Assembly: GCF_000215085.1 (NCBI RefSeq)
Contig: NC_015589.1
Span: forward strand, 1,240,001-1,304,000
DNA: 64,000 nt
Direction of reading: 5' to 3'
DNA from: Desulforamulus ruminis DSM 2154
Lineage (GTDB): Bacteria; Bacillota; Desulfotomaculia; Desulfotomaculales; Desulfotomaculaceae
Below, in pieces: positions 44,368-52,972 of the stretch; position 1 is the stretch's first letter; each line of letters opens with the position of its first letter. The notes under the pieces were generated by a model that had not been told where the DNA came from, did not search any database, and saw nothing but the letters and a program-made list of their open reading frames with translations. Made by a program: the position numbers and the translations under genes.

Positions 44368-45039
44368 GTGAGCGTTGAGCGATTAAAAATTGGACAAAAG
44401 GTTCTCATTACTCCTACACACGAGGACGAACAATATGTGAGTTCTGTTTATGATATGGATGACAGGACCATTTACATACCTATCCCTTTTAATGGCAATC
44501 GCCCCTTGGTTTTAAACCGGGGAGAGCAGATTACCGTAAAATATATGGGCGCTGAAACGGCCTACACCTTTGTTACCACTGCTGTGGGCCGGTTAGCCAG
44601 AGAAGACCTGTTGCCCATGTATATTTTTTCCGCACCCAAAGAAGCGGATATCACCCGCATTCAGCTCCGGGAGTTTGTTCGTGTTCCGGTTTTATTAGAG
44701 GTTTTCTATGCCGAACCGTCCTCCCCCAACGAAGAACCTGCTTATAAAAAGGCGACCACCGTGGATATTAGCGGAGGTGGAATGAAACTGGCTTTGAAGG
44801 AGCGACTCCTGAAAGGAGCCACCCTGCAAATATCTTTTAAGATCGCGGCTAAAAACAAAAATAAAGGCAAGGAACAGGAATTAAAATTATTAGTGAAAGT
44901 ACTGCGGTGCGATCTGGTGGACCCGGATATGGGCACTTATCACGTGGGTCTAAAATTTTTAGATATCCGACCTCCGCAACAGGATCTAATCATGGCTTAT
45001 ATTTTTGAACGGATGGTTGAGAGAAAAAGGCGACAGTAA
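44368..45039 (+). CDS. ycgR: PilZ-domain flagellar brake protein (YcgR type)
   Basis: YcgR-type proteins bind cyclic di-GMP and slow the motor. The 223-residue product has an N-terminal YcgR domain (RLKIGQKVLITPTHEDEQYV) and a C-terminal PilZ domain with RXXXR (QLREFVRVPV) and the second motif DISGGG. GTG 44368 is favoured by AGGAGG at 44352; a TTG at 44347 lies in flhG. Location between flhG and fliA fits the B. subtilis pattern of a flagellar c-di-GMP receptor. Confidence 0.92.
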   Translation: MSVERLKIGQKVLITPTHEDEQYVSSVYDMDDRTIYIPIPFNGNRPLVLNRGEQITVKYMGAETAYTFVTTAVGRLAREDLLPMYIFSAPKEADITRIQLREFVRVPVLLEVFYAEPSSPNEEPAYKKATTVDISGGGMKLALKERLLKGATLQISFKIAAKNKNKGKEQELKLLVKVLRCDLVDPDMGTYHVGLKFLDIRPPQQDLIMAYIFERMVERKRRQ

Positions 45040-45053
45040 CGGGAAGTGGGAAA

Positions 45054-45809
45054 ATGTTAATGGAACAGGCTTGGGAAAAGTTTATAGCGACCCGTGATCC
45101 GTCCGCCAGGCACCAGTTGATTCTTCACCACCTGCCTCTGGTCAAGCACCTGGCTGGCCGGGTGGCGGTGAAACTCCCCGCCTTCATTCAAAAGGAGGAT
45201 CTGGAGGGGTATGGGGTTATCGGTTTGATGGAGGCTTTAGACAAGTTTGATCATTCCATGGGCAATAATTTTGATTCTTACGCTTATCATCGTATCCGCG
45301 GCGCCATGCTGGATGAGGTCCGACGGCAGAACTGGCTGCCCCGGACGGCCTGGCAGAAACTACAACTGTATAAAAACACCCGGGAACGGCTGGAGGGAGA
45401 GTTGGGACAGGCTGTATCCGATGAACGGCTGGCCAAAGAGATGGGCATTAAGTTGGATGAACTGCATCAACTGGTCTTTGATGCCAATAAGATGTACCTT
45501 ACCTCTCTGGATGAGGAGGTTTCCGGCAACGATGGCGGACTGACCCGTAAGCTGGACCTGGTGGAGGATATTAACAGCCCGGATCCCCTAAGCATTGTAG
45601 AGGAAAAGGAAAACCGCAGACTGCTGGTGGAAGCGGTGAGTATGCTGGGAGAAAGAGACCAATTGATTTTATCCCTATACTATAGCGATGGATTGACCCT
45701 GAAAGAAATCGGCCAGATACTGGAAGTTTCGGAATCCAGAGTCTGCCAGCTTCACAGTCAGGCCATGAAAAAATTAAGAAGGACCGTTACGGAAATGTTG
45801 ATGAGTTAG
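45054..45809 (+). CDS. fliA: Sigma-28 factor of late flagellar genes (FliA/SigD)
   Basis: This sigma factor reads late flagellar genes and is inhibited by FlgM (3433). The 251-residue product has regions 1.2/2 (YASVGL-type LEGYGVIGLMEALDKFDHSM, FDSYAYHRIRGAMLDEVR), region 3 (VSDERLAKEMGIK) and region 4 (YYSDGLTLKEIGQILEVSE and SRVCQLHSQAMKKLR). GGGAAGTGGG lies before the ATG. The promoters at 3371, 7160 and 19527 are its expected targets. Confidence 0.96.
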   Translation: MLMEQAWEKFIATRDPSARHQLILHHLPLVKHLAGRVAVKLPAFIQKEDLEGYGVIGLMEALDKFDHSMGNNFDSYAYHRIRGAMLDEVRRQNWLPRTAWQKLQLYKNTRERLEGELGQAVSDERLAKEMGIKLDELHQLVFDANKMYLTSLDEEVSGNDGGLTRKLDLVEDINSPDPLSIVEEKENRRLLVEAVSMLGERDQLILSLYYSDGLTLKEIGQILEVSESRVCQLHSQAMKKLRRTVTEMLMS

Positions 45810-45823
45810 TTGGAGGGATTAAA

Positions 45824-46600
45824 ATGCTGAGAAGTTTGTATATTGCCACCAATAGTATGGATGTACAACAGGCCAAACTAAATACGGTCTCCAACAATTT
45901 GGCCAATATCGACACAACGGGATATAAAAAAAATGATGTCGAAATTGGTAATTTTCCAGAGGCATTGAAGCTGGCTTTGGAGGCCAAGGGACCTGCCGGA
46001 AAAAGGGAAATCATCGGGGAGGCTAACCTTGGAACCATGATTACCAAGGAAGTGGTTATCACTTCTCAGGGGCCACTGATGGAAACAGGGAGCAATACAG
46101 ACTTTGGATTGCAGGGTAGAGGATTTTTCGCTGTTGAAGATCCGGATGGAGAGGTGCTGTATACCCGGGATGGTTCCTTTTACATTGATGCTGAGGGCAA
46201 CTTACTGAATGGCGACGGTTATCCCGTACTGGGCGAAGGGGGTGCCATAACCATTGAGGATCCTCAACATTTCTTAATTAAGGAGGATGGGACCATTGTG
46301 GTCGGTGAGGGTGAAGATGCGGATGAAGTAGACAAGCTCCAGATAACGGAGTTTGAAGATACCTCTTTGTTAAAGAAGGTTGATGGCAATAATTACTTTA
46401 TGGATCCTTTGGGAATAGGGGAACCAGCAACGGAAACCAGGGTCTCTCAAGGGAGTCTGGAAAAATCCAATGTTGATCTTGTTAAGGAAGTGGCAGATAT
46501 GATCGCAACAGCGCGTATTTATGAATCCAGCCACAAACTGATTCAGGTCACGGATGAACTACTGGATAAATCTATCAATCAGGTTGGGAGGGTAAAATAG
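45824..46600 (+). CDS. flgF: Flagellar basal-body rod protein FlgF (FlhO type)
   Basis: A distal rod protein. The 258-residue product begins with MLRSLYIATNSMDVQQAKLN, NNLANIDTTGYKKNDVEI, has the DFGLQGRGFFAVEDPDG core, and ends with SNVDLVKEVADMIATARIYE. It is followed 34 bases later by FlgG. The assignment as FlgF and not FlgG comes from order and shorter identity with rod consensus. TGGAGGG precedes the ATG. Confidence 0.88.
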   Translation: MLRSLYIATNSMDVQQAKLNTVSNNLANIDTTGYKKNDVEIGNFPEALKLALEAKGPAGKREIIGEANLGTMITKEVVITSQGPLMETGSNTDFGLQGRGFFAVEDPDGEVLYTRDGSFYIDAEGNLLNGDGYPVLGEGGAITIEDPQHFLIKEDGTIVVGEGEDADEVDKLQITEFEDTSLLKKVDGNNYFMDPLGIGEPATETRVSQGSLEKSNVDLVKEVADMIATARIYESSHKLIQVTDELLDKSINQVGRVK

Positions 46601-46634
46601 TTCATATCAGGATTTTTGAAAAGTGGGTGAAAAT

Positions 46635-47411
46635 ATGATTAAATCCCTATCAAACGGTGTTTCGGGCATGAGAGCCAGTCAACTTAAAATGGATGTAGTG
46701 GGCAACAATGTGGCAAATGTTCAAACCACTGCTTATAAAAGAAGCAAGCCCAATTTTGCGGAGGTTGTTCGTCAAGCACTGGGGGATCAGGGTATTCCTT
46801 CAACGGAAGACCCCCGGCCTCAGGAGGGTAGCGGTGTAAAATTAGTTTCTATTCAACGAGTGGATACACAGGGTATCCTTAATCCCACAGGTCGTTCATT
46901 GGACATTGCCATTGATGGGACAGGGTACTTTAAGGTTATTTCACCAGATGACGACAGAGAATACTACACCAGAGACGGTAACTTTTATATTAATAATGAA
47001 GGAATCATTATTAATTCCCTTGGATATGCCTTAGAACCGGAAATGACTTTGCCAGAGGATTATACTTCTTTCTCTATTGATGAAAAGGGATTAATTACGG
47101 CACAATTAAACGACGGAACAGAAGAGGAAATTGGTACCATTGAATTGTATAGTTTTCCAGCTCCCAACGCCCTTTTGGCAGAAGGAAACAACCTGTTTAG
47201 CGAGACAGAGGCTAGTGGGGAAGCGGTTTCCGGTGAGGCCGGGGAAGAAGGTTTTGGATTGATCAAACAGGGTTATTTGGAAAGCTCCAACGTAGATATA
47301 ACACAAGAAATGGTTAGCATGATTGAGGCTCAAAGGGCGTATTCATTAAACGCAAGAACAGTGCAGACAGCCGACAGAATGTGGGAGCAAGCCAATAATC
47401 TGCGCAAATAA
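46635..47411 (+). CDS. flgG: Flagellar distal rod protein FlgG (FlhP type)
   Basis: FlgG builds the distal rod. The 258-residue product has MIKSLSNGVSGMRASQLKMD, NNVANVQTTAYKRSKPNF, SLDIAIDGTGYFKV, and the C-terminal SNVDITQEMVSMIEAQRAYS. The ATG at 46635 is chosen; the frame extends to a GTG at 46623 whose own GGTG is the likely ribosome site. With flgF it forms the pair that B. subtilis calls flhO-flhP. Confidence 0.92.
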   Translation: MIKSLSNGVSGMRASQLKMDVVGNNVANVQTTAYKRSKPNFAEVVRQALGDQGIPSTEDPRPQEGSGVKLVSIQRVDTQGILNPTGRSLDIAIDGTGYFKVISPDDDREYYTRDGNFYINNEGIIINSLGYALEPEMTLPEDYTSFSIDEKGLITAQLNDGTEEEIGTIELYSFPAPNALLAEGNNLFSETEASGEAVSGEAGEEGFGLIKQGYLESSNVDITQEMVSMIEAQRAYSLNARTVQTADRMWEQANNLRK

Positions 47412-47456
47412 TGTTTGTGTTCTAATATTTTATACAAGCCTATAAAGGGGGCAGAA

Positions 47457-47957
47457 ATGGAACCGGCAAAGGGAAATGCGGAAATTCAGGTGGGAATTGC
47501 AGACTATAAAGTAACTATTGCTCCCCAAAAGCTGATAACCCTGGGATTGGGTTCTTGTGTAGGGGTGGTGCTTTATGATTCCGTGACCAAAGTGGGGGGC
47601 TTACTGCACATCATGCTTCCCGACAGTACTCAGTTTAACAATGTTACCAAGCCCGCCAAGTTTGCGGACACCGGTATACCACTGATGATTGATGAGATCA
47701 GGCGCATGGGGGGCAATCCTGCCCGCCTTACGGCCAAATTAGCCGGTGGGGCCCAAATGTTTTCAGGCCTGGATGAAAAATTTATCTTAAATATCGGCCA
47801 ACGGAATTCCGCCATGGTACATAATGTCTTGAAAAAAATCGGTATTCGTGTCTTAGCCGAAGAGTTGGGTGGTAATCGGGGCAGAACCATGATTTTTGAT
47901 ACTTCCAACGGCCAGGTTACCATTCGAACCATCGGTTCTCCGCTGAAGGTGATATAA
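47457..47957 (+). CDS. cheD: Chemoreceptor glutamine deamidase CheD
   Basis: CheD deamidates receptor glutamines and forms a feedback complex with CheC and CheY-P. The 166-residue protein has the thiol-catalysis motif LGLGSCVGVVLYD with the active Cys, and His in GGLLHIMLPDS. The ATG at 47457 is preceded by AAGGGGG; the frame extends upstream to 47415 without a ribosome site. It is the first chemotaxis gene of the operon and shares one base with cheR. Confidence 0.95.
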   Translation: MEPAKGNAEIQVGIADYKVTIAPQKLITLGLGSCVGVVLYDSVTKVGGLLHIMLPDSTQFNNVTKPAKFADTGIPLMIDEIRRMGGNPARLTAKLAGGAQMFSGLDEKFILNIGQRNSAMVHNVLKKIGIRVLAEELGGNRGRTMIFDTSNGQVTIRTIGSPLKVI

Positions 47958-48727
47958 TGACAGATTTTGACTTATTTAGAGAACGAATTTACCAAACCTT
48001 TGGTTTGGATTTAAGAAGCTATAAAGAAAATCAACTAAAAAGGCGTTTGGATAATTTATTAACCAGAAAAAGCTATCCCGATTACAAGGCATTTTTTAAT
48101 TTTTTAAATACCAACCGAGATGCCTGGTTTGAATTCTTAGATTATCTTACCATTAATGTTTCCGAGTTTTTCCGAGATCCTAAAATGTTTCATGCTCTGG
48201 AGAAAAATATATTACCCGAGTTAATTCAGAAAAAAAGCAGCCTTAAAATCTGGAGTGCGGCTTGTTCCAATGGCTGTGAGCCTTATACGATTGCTATCAT
48301 TTTAGAAGAGCTATGGCCGGGCAAAAAGCACCAGATCGATGCCACCGATCTTGACAAAACCATCTTACAGGCGGCTTCCCAGGGAAGTTACGGACCGGAT
48401 GCCGTACGAAATGTTCCTAAAGATCGTTTAAACAAATATTTTTCCTTAGATAAAAATAAATATTATGTCTCTAAGCAAATCAAAGGAAAGGTTAGCTTTA
48501 AGCAACACAACCTTTTGTCCGATAACTATACCAGGGGCTATGATTTAATTGCTTGTAGGAATGTAACCATCTATTTTACCCGGGAAGCGCAGGATAAGGT
48601 CAACGCAAAGTTTGCCCAATCCCTCAATCCGGGAGGCTACCTGTTTATCGGAGGCAGTGAAACGATTTTTAATTATGCGGAACTGGGCTTCGACAAGGTA
48701 TCCCCCTGTTTTTACCGAAAAAGGTAA
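47957..48727 (+). CDS. cheR: Chemoreceptor methyltransferase CheR
   Basis: CheR methylates receptor glutamates with S-adenosylmethionine. The 256-residue protein has an N-terminal helical domain with YKENQLKRRLDNLL, the NVSEFFRDP motif and a C-terminal methyltransferase domain. The AdoMet loop reads WSAACSNGCEPYTIAI; the usual GCSxGEEPY has Ala for the first Gly and Cys for the first Glu here. The DLIACRNVTIYFTREAQ motif is present. The ATG overlaps the cheD stop. Confidence 0.95.
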   Translation: MTDFDLFRERIYQTFGLDLRSYKENQLKRRLDNLLTRKSYPDYKAFFNFLNTNRDAWFEFLDYLTINVSEFFRDPKMFHALEKNILPELIQKKSSLKIWSAACSNGCEPYTIAIILEELWPGKKHQIDATDLDKTILQAASQGSYGPDAVRNVPKDRLNKYFSLDKNKYYVSKQIKGKVSFKQHNLLSDNYTRGYDLIACRNVTIYFTREAQDKVNAKFAQSLNPGGYLFIGGSETIFNYAELGFDKVSPCFYRKR

Positions 48728-48760
48728 CTGGTTGACGAGTTGCTGAAAGGATGGGATGTA

Positions 48761-49378
48761 ATGACAGATAACCAGGAATTGACTGCTGCCCATTTGGATG
48801 TGCTCAAAGAAATTGGCAACATTGGAATTGGCAATGCAGCCACTGCTCTGGCTGCCATGGTCAATAAAAGAATCGATATGGCAGTTCCCCAGAGCCGATT
48901 CCTTTCCCTGGAAAATATTATGGAGCTGGTGGGTGGCCTGGAAGAAGTGGTCTGCTGCGTAAATTTACGTTTAGAAGGGGATGTTCCGGGTCAGATTTTA
49001 TTCCTTTTTAACCTGGAAAGCACCTTTACTTTGATAGATATGTTAATGGGCATGGAAAAGGGGACCACCCGGGAATTAGATGAGATGGGTGAGTCCGTGG
49101 TGAAAGAAATCGGCAATGTCCTGACGGGCTCCTTTCTCAGCGCCATCGGCTCCATGACCAATTTGAACATGATTCCGACAGTTCCTATGTTTGCCACGGA
49201 TATGCTGGGTGCCGTGTTGAGTGCCTCACTGGTGGCCGGCGGCTATGTCCAGGAGCACATATTAATGATAGAGACTTTGCTGTTTGAGGATCATGAACAG
49301 ATTAAAGGTCATTTTTTCCTGATTACTGAACATGGCTCATTAAATACCTTATTTAATTCTTTAGGTATTACAATTTAA
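48761..49378 (+). CDS. cheC: CheY-P phosphatase CheC
   Basis: CheC dephosphorylates CheY-P and is stimulated by CheD. The 205-residue protein has both catalytic centres of the family: DVLKEIGNIGIGNAATAL near residue 15 and ESVVKEIGNVLTGSFLSAIG near residue 112, each with Glu and Asn. The ATG at 48761 follows GGATGGG; the frame is open upstream to 48740. FliY at 50795 has related centres. Confidence 0.95.
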   Translation: MTDNQELTAAHLDVLKEIGNIGIGNAATALAAMVNKRIDMAVPQSRFLSLENIMELVGGLEEVVCCVNLRLEGDVPGQILFLFNLESTFTLIDMLMGMEKGTTRELDEMGESVVKEIGNVLTGSFLSAIGSMTNLNMIPTVPMFATDMLGAVLSASLVAGGYVQEHILMIETLLFEDHEQIKGHFFLITEHGSLNTLFNSLGITI

Positions 49379-49399
49379 TTTTAGGGGGAAACAGAGGAA

Positions 49400-49768
49400 A
49401 TGAGTAAACGAATTCTTATTACGGATGATGCCGCCTTTATGCGTATGATGATCAAAAATATACTGACCAAGAATGGTTATGAGGTGGTTGGAGAAGCAGA
49501 AAACGGGGCCGTGGCTGTACAAATGTATAAAGAATTTAAACCCGATTTGGTGACTATGGATATCACCATGCCTGAGATGGATGGCATCCAGGGAGTAAAG
49601 GCGATACGATCGGTGGATCCCAATGCCAATATTATTATGTGCAGCGCCATGGGTCAGCAGACCATGGTTATGGAAGCAATCCAGGCCGGGGCCAAGGATT
49701 TTATCGTGAAACCCTTTCAGCAGGATCGCATCCTGCAGGCCATAGAACGGGTACTTGCCAGGGGTTAA
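49400..49768 (+). CDS. cheY: Chemotaxis response regulator CheY
   Basis: CheY-P binds FliM and changes motor rotation. The 122-residue single receiver domain has the acidic pair in ITDDAAF, the phospho-acceptor Asp in VTMDITMPEMDG, the switch Thr/Ser in MCSAMG and the Lys in FIVKPF. AGGGGGAAAC precedes the ATG. It is between cheC and fliM, the usual place in Firmicutes. Confidence 0.96.
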   Translation: MSKRILITDDAAFMRMMIKNILTKNGYEVVGEAENGAVAVQMYKEFKPDLVTMDITMPEMDGIQGVKAIRSVDPNANIIMCSAMGQQTMVMEAIQAGAKDFIVKPFQQDRILQAIERVLARG

Positions 49769-49806
49769 TTTAGTTGCATAAACCCTGCATAAAGGAGGTG
49801 TAGGAG

Positions 49807-50802
49807 TTGTCCAAGGAAGTATTAAGTCAGGGAGAGATTGATTCACTGTTAGAAGCGTTATTATCCGGCTCAGTACCTGCCGATGAGTCAACCGGGTCAA
49901 GAGAAAATTTAAAATTTAAAAGATATGATTTTCGCCGGCCTAACAAATTCACCAAGGAACAGCTACGAACCCTCCAGGTGTTGCATGAGGGCTATGCCCG
50001 GCTGCTTTCAAACTTTTTGGCAGGTTATTTACGAGCTCCCATCAGCATTGAGGTAGCCTCCATTGGCCAGTTTACATATGAAGAATTTGTTAACTCGGTT
50101 CCCAGTCCAACGGTGATGACCATCTTCAGCCTGGCTCCTCTCAAGGGAATTGCCTTAATGGAAACCAACCTGCAATTTTTATTTCCCCTCATTGATCTGC
50201 AGTTTGGCGGGCCTGGGGAAATGCCTTTAAAAATCCGGGAATTAACGGATATAGAACTATCCGTGGCCAACCGTATTATTCGTAGACTTTTAGATCATTT
50301 ATCTATTAGCTGGAAGGATATCGCGGCGGTAACTCCTAAAATTGAGTCCATCGATGCCAATCCCCATTTGCACCAGTTGATGTCTCCCAACGATATCGTG
50401 GCCGTAATCACCCTGTCTACAGAAGTGGGCAATGAAGTCAAAGGGTTAATTAATATATGCCTGCCTTATAATTTTCTTGATTCCATTCTCTCAAAGTTTT
50501 CTGCGGCGAACCAGTTCACCACTGATAACGAGCAAGAAGAACAGGATCTTAAGGCACTGGAATACTGGTTGGGTGAATCCGATGTGGAGATCAGTATCTT
50601 GATAGGACAAGCAACCATCACTGTAAAGGATTTCCTGCAGCTTCAAATAGGAGATGTACTTTCAACGAACAGGAGCTTTACCCAGGATATGGATATGCAT
50701 ATTGACGATGAATTAAAATACAAAGTGCAAGCAGGAACAGTCGGACAAGGTTTGGCTGTTCAGGTGACCTCACTGGCCGAGGAGGCGTGGGAAATTGTCT
50801 AA
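49807..50802 (+). CDS. fliM: Flagellar motor switch protein FliM
   Basis: FliM binds CheY-P and holds the C ring. The 331-residue protein has the N-terminal CheY-binding peptide LSQGEIDSLLEALL, the middle CheC-like domain (without catalysis) and the C-terminal SpoA domain (DVEISILIGQATITVKDFLQL). TTG 49807 follows AAAGGAGGTG. It overlaps fliY by 8 bases. Confidence 0.97.
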   Translation: MSKEVLSQGEIDSLLEALLSGSVPADESTGSRENLKFKRYDFRRPNKFTKEQLRTLQVLHEGYARLLSNFLAGYLRAPISIEVASIGQFTYEEFVNSVPSPTVMTIFSLAPLKGIALMETNLQFLFPLIDLQFGGPGEMPLKIRELTDIELSVANRIIRRLLDHLSISWKDIAAVTPKIESIDANPHLHQLMSPNDIVAVITLSTEVGNEVKGLINICLPYNFLDSILSKFSAANQFTTDNEQEEQDLKALEYWLGESDVEISILIGQATITVKDFLQLQIGDVLSTNRSFTQDMDMHIDDELKYKVQAGTVGQGLAVQVTSLAEEAWEIV

Positions 50803-52009
50803 GCTATTAAATCAAGAAGAAATTGATGCTTTAATGAATTCGCAATCGGTAGGCAACACACCGGATCCGGAAGAAATAGAAACACCCCAAGGGGCTAGTA
50901 TATCTGAGTCTCAGGATCGGACCGGTAATAGGCAAATTTTAACCAACGAGGAAATGGATGCTCTGGGTGAAATTGGTAATATTTCCATGGGATCTGCTTC
51001 TACCACCCTATCGGAGTTACTAAGCCAAAAGGTAAGCATCACCAGCCCTAAGGTTAAAATTTTAAGCAAACAGGAACTGTTTGATTCCTTTAAGGTTCCT
51101 TACATGGTTATTCAAGTAGACTTTGCTCAAGGTTTAAATGGCTATAACCTGTTAGTTATTCAACTAAAGGATGCTGCTGTTATGGCCAGCTTAATGATGG
51201 GCGGAGATGGTACCCCCATGTCCGAGGAAATTAGCGATATGGAAGTCAGTGCGGCCTCCGAGGCCATGAATATGATGATTGGCACAGCCTCTACCTCCCT
51301 GTCGCAAATTTTTAACCGTCCTATTAACATTTCGCCACCGGTGACCAACCTCTTAAAAAACCAGGGAGACCCTCTGGCTAACCCCCCTGAAAAAATTGAG
51401 GACATTATTGTGGTGGTATCCTTTAATTTAAAAATTGGCGACATGGTGGATACCGATATTATGCAAATTATGGGTGTTGAAACTGCTAAGGAAGAGGCGG
51501 ATTTGCTTCTGGGCGATTTAATGGGTGCTCCTCAGGCGGAGCCTTCGGCGGAAGCTCCCTCTACAAATGCCGAGGATCTACCCAGTGCTGAAGAATTGGA
51601 GGACTTGGCCAATATGTTAGCTGCAAGTCAGGGTACTTCTGAGCCTGCGGCAGTTCCCTCTCCGGCTCAACCGGCAGAACCTGTGGCTGCTGCACCTGCT
51701 TTCCAGCAGAGCATACTAAGTGTGCCTTCCTTGGGGTCTCTTGAACAGAGGAACCTGGAACTGATTTTAGACATTCCGCTTAAAGTGAGCATCATTTTAG
51801 GCAGAACCCGGCGTCCCATTAAAGATGTACTCAAAATTGCTCCCGGTTCGGTGGTTGAATTAGACTCCCTGGCCGATGAACCGGTAGAAGTGCTGGTCAA
51901 CGGAACACTGGTGGCCACCGGTGAAGTGGTGGTTGTTAACGAGAATTTTGGCGTGCGCATTACCAATATTATCAGTCCCATTGAAAGAATAAAACGCCTG
52001 GGCCATTAA
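50795..52009 (+). CDS. fliY: Motor switch phosphatase FliY
   Basis: FliY combines a CheY-P phosphatase with a C-ring FliN domain. The 404-residue protein starts with a second CheY-binding peptide (LLNQEEIDALMNS), has two CheC-type centres (MDALGEIGNISMGSASTTL and ASEAMNMMIGTASTSLSQ), an Ala/Pro/Glu-rich linker (residues 235-300), and a C-terminal SpoA domain (LDIPLKVSIILGRTRRPIKD). The TTG start has GAGGAGG of fliM upstream. It is the last gene of the operon. Confidence 0.96.
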   Translation: MSKLLNQEEIDALMNSQSVGNTPDPEEIETPQGASISESQDRTGNRQILTNEEMDALGEIGNISMGSASTTLSELLSQKVSITSPKVKILSKQELFDSFKVPYMVIQVDFAQGLNGYNLLVIQLKDAAVMASLMMGGDGTPMSEEISDMEVSAASEAMNMMIGTASTSLSQIFNRPINISPPVTNLLKNQGDPLANPPEKIEDIIVVVSFNLKIGDMVDTDIMQIMGVETAKEEADLLLGDLMGAPQAEPSAEAPSTNAEDLPSAEELEDLANMLAASQGTSEPAAVPSPAQPAEPVAAAPAFQQSILSVPSLGSLEQRNLELILDIPLKVSIILGRTRRPIKDVLKIAPGSVVELDSLADEPVEVLVNGTLVATGEVVVVNENFGVRITNIISPIERIKRLGH

Positions 52010-52024
52010 CCCGGGCGTTTTACT
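51991..52024 (+). terminator. Terminator of the fla/che operon
   Basis: AAAACGCCTGGG (51991-52002) pairs with CCCGGGCGTTTT (52010-52021) with one G-T pair, and a CCATTAA loop; the stem covers the last codons of fliY. The T run is part of the stem. It could also end the minus-strand gene at 52042. Confidence 0.85.
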
Positions 52025-52041
52025 GTTGGCCGTGGATAAGA

Positions 52042-52479
52042 TTAAAAATTAAATAAAAATAAATAGGGATATTCCCCTGCATCAACCGCCTCGATAGCCG
52101 CCGACAGATCCTTGGTATAAATGAGTCTATGGGGTTGTTTCTCTGTATCCAGTTCCAGCAATGGCTGGAGGATGAACTTGACCAGTATTTTTTGATCTCT
52201 TTCTTCAGGCGGGGAATCAGCAAATTCTGTCATCAAAGGACTGGTTTCTTTTAGAGAAATAATAAAGGAGCAATCCCCTCCGGAGTAAAGGGTGTAAACA
52301 GGCTTTCTCCGCCCGGTTTTACTTTGGCTAAGACGGTCCATGCGGGAACATAGCACATGCAAATTTTTTTCATGGTTGGTTAAAATATAATCTTCCTGGA
52401 TAAAATCCTTTGCCAGTTTATCCAGCAAAGAAAGGGGATGTAGAGTTCCCTCACACTGTACCATGACGGCCTGATTCAT
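52042..52479 (-). CDS. DUF1015-like C-terminal fragment
   Basis: A 145-residue protein that I do not recognise fully. The last part (HRLIYTKDLSAAIEAVDAGE, then YPYLFLFNF) resembles the C-terminal half of DUF1015 proteins, in which a (Y)-D-x-x-x-A-x-x-x-V-x-x-G motif is followed by FLLNP and further residues. Here the protein stops at FNF, before the usual ending with the KSTYF motif. ATG 52479 with GGAGG 10 bases away is chosen. It is 13 bases after the MazG-like gene and probably in one unit with it. It may be a decayed or specialised gene. Confidence 0.6.
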   Translation of the reverse strand: MNQAVMVQCEGTLHPLSLLDKLAKDFIQEDYILTNHEKNLHVLCSRMDRLSQSKTGRRKPVYTLYSGGDCSFIISLKETSPLMTEFADSPPEERDQKILVKFILQPLLELDTEKQPHRLIYTKDLSAAIEAVDAGEYPYLFLFNF

Positions 52480-52498
52480 CCGCAATCTGCCTCCAATC

Positions 52499-52822
52499 TT
52501 ACTCGGGCTGTATTTTAGTCCAGCGGTTGCTGTCCCGCTGGCGATATTTTTCCATCATGTCCTGAAAGGCCTTGTCCAAATCGATATTCAGGGAGTTGGC
52601 AAAGCAACCGATGATAAACAAAATATCCGCCAGTTCCAGTGCCAGGTCGCCCTCCGGTTCCTCTTCTTTCTTTGGTTTCTGCCCGTACTGATGGTTTACC
52701 TCCCGGGCCAGCTCGCCCACCTCCTCGGTTAACCGGGCCAACATGGACAGGGGATGCCAGTAACCTTCCTCAAACTGGCTGATCCAACCGTGTACATCCC
52801 TTTGCATCTCTTTGAGGCTCAC
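52499..52822 (-). CDS. MazG-like nucleotide pyrophosphohydrolase (YpjD type)
   Basis: MazG-family enzymes break nucleoside triphosphates to monophosphates and pyrophosphate. The 107-residue protein has the metal-binding EEVGELAREV and ELADILFIIGCFAN helices (E-x-x-E and E-x-x-D pattern) and a C-terminal MEKYRQRDSNRW, as in B. subtilis YpjD. The GTG start follows GGGAGGG. The enzyme may be part of nucleotide clean-up; the exact substrate is unknown. Confidence 0.9.
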   Translation of the reverse strand: MSLKEMQRDVHGWISQFEEGYWHPLSMLARLTEEVGELAREVNHQYGQKPKKEEEPEGDLALELADILFIIGCFANSLNIDLDKAFQDMMEKYRQRDSNRWTKIQPE

Positions 52823-52852
52823 AAAATCCCTCCCGATTTAAAAATACAAGTC

Positions 52853-52858
52853 TATTAT
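52853..52858 (-). promoter_or_regulatory. Possible -10 box of the MazG-like gene
   Basis: A perfect TATAAT on the minus strand lies 31 bases before the GTG start. The -35 candidate, TAACAA, is weak, so only the -10 box is called. Confidence 0.4.
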
Positions 52859-52972
52859 ACATGGAAATCCCTATTATTGTTACCCCTGGTGGCTTTTTCA
52901 TGTGCAACTGGAATAAAGTAGAACCCTGCACCGTATGATTTAAAAAGGAATTTAAGCCTGGGGGGATTTCTT

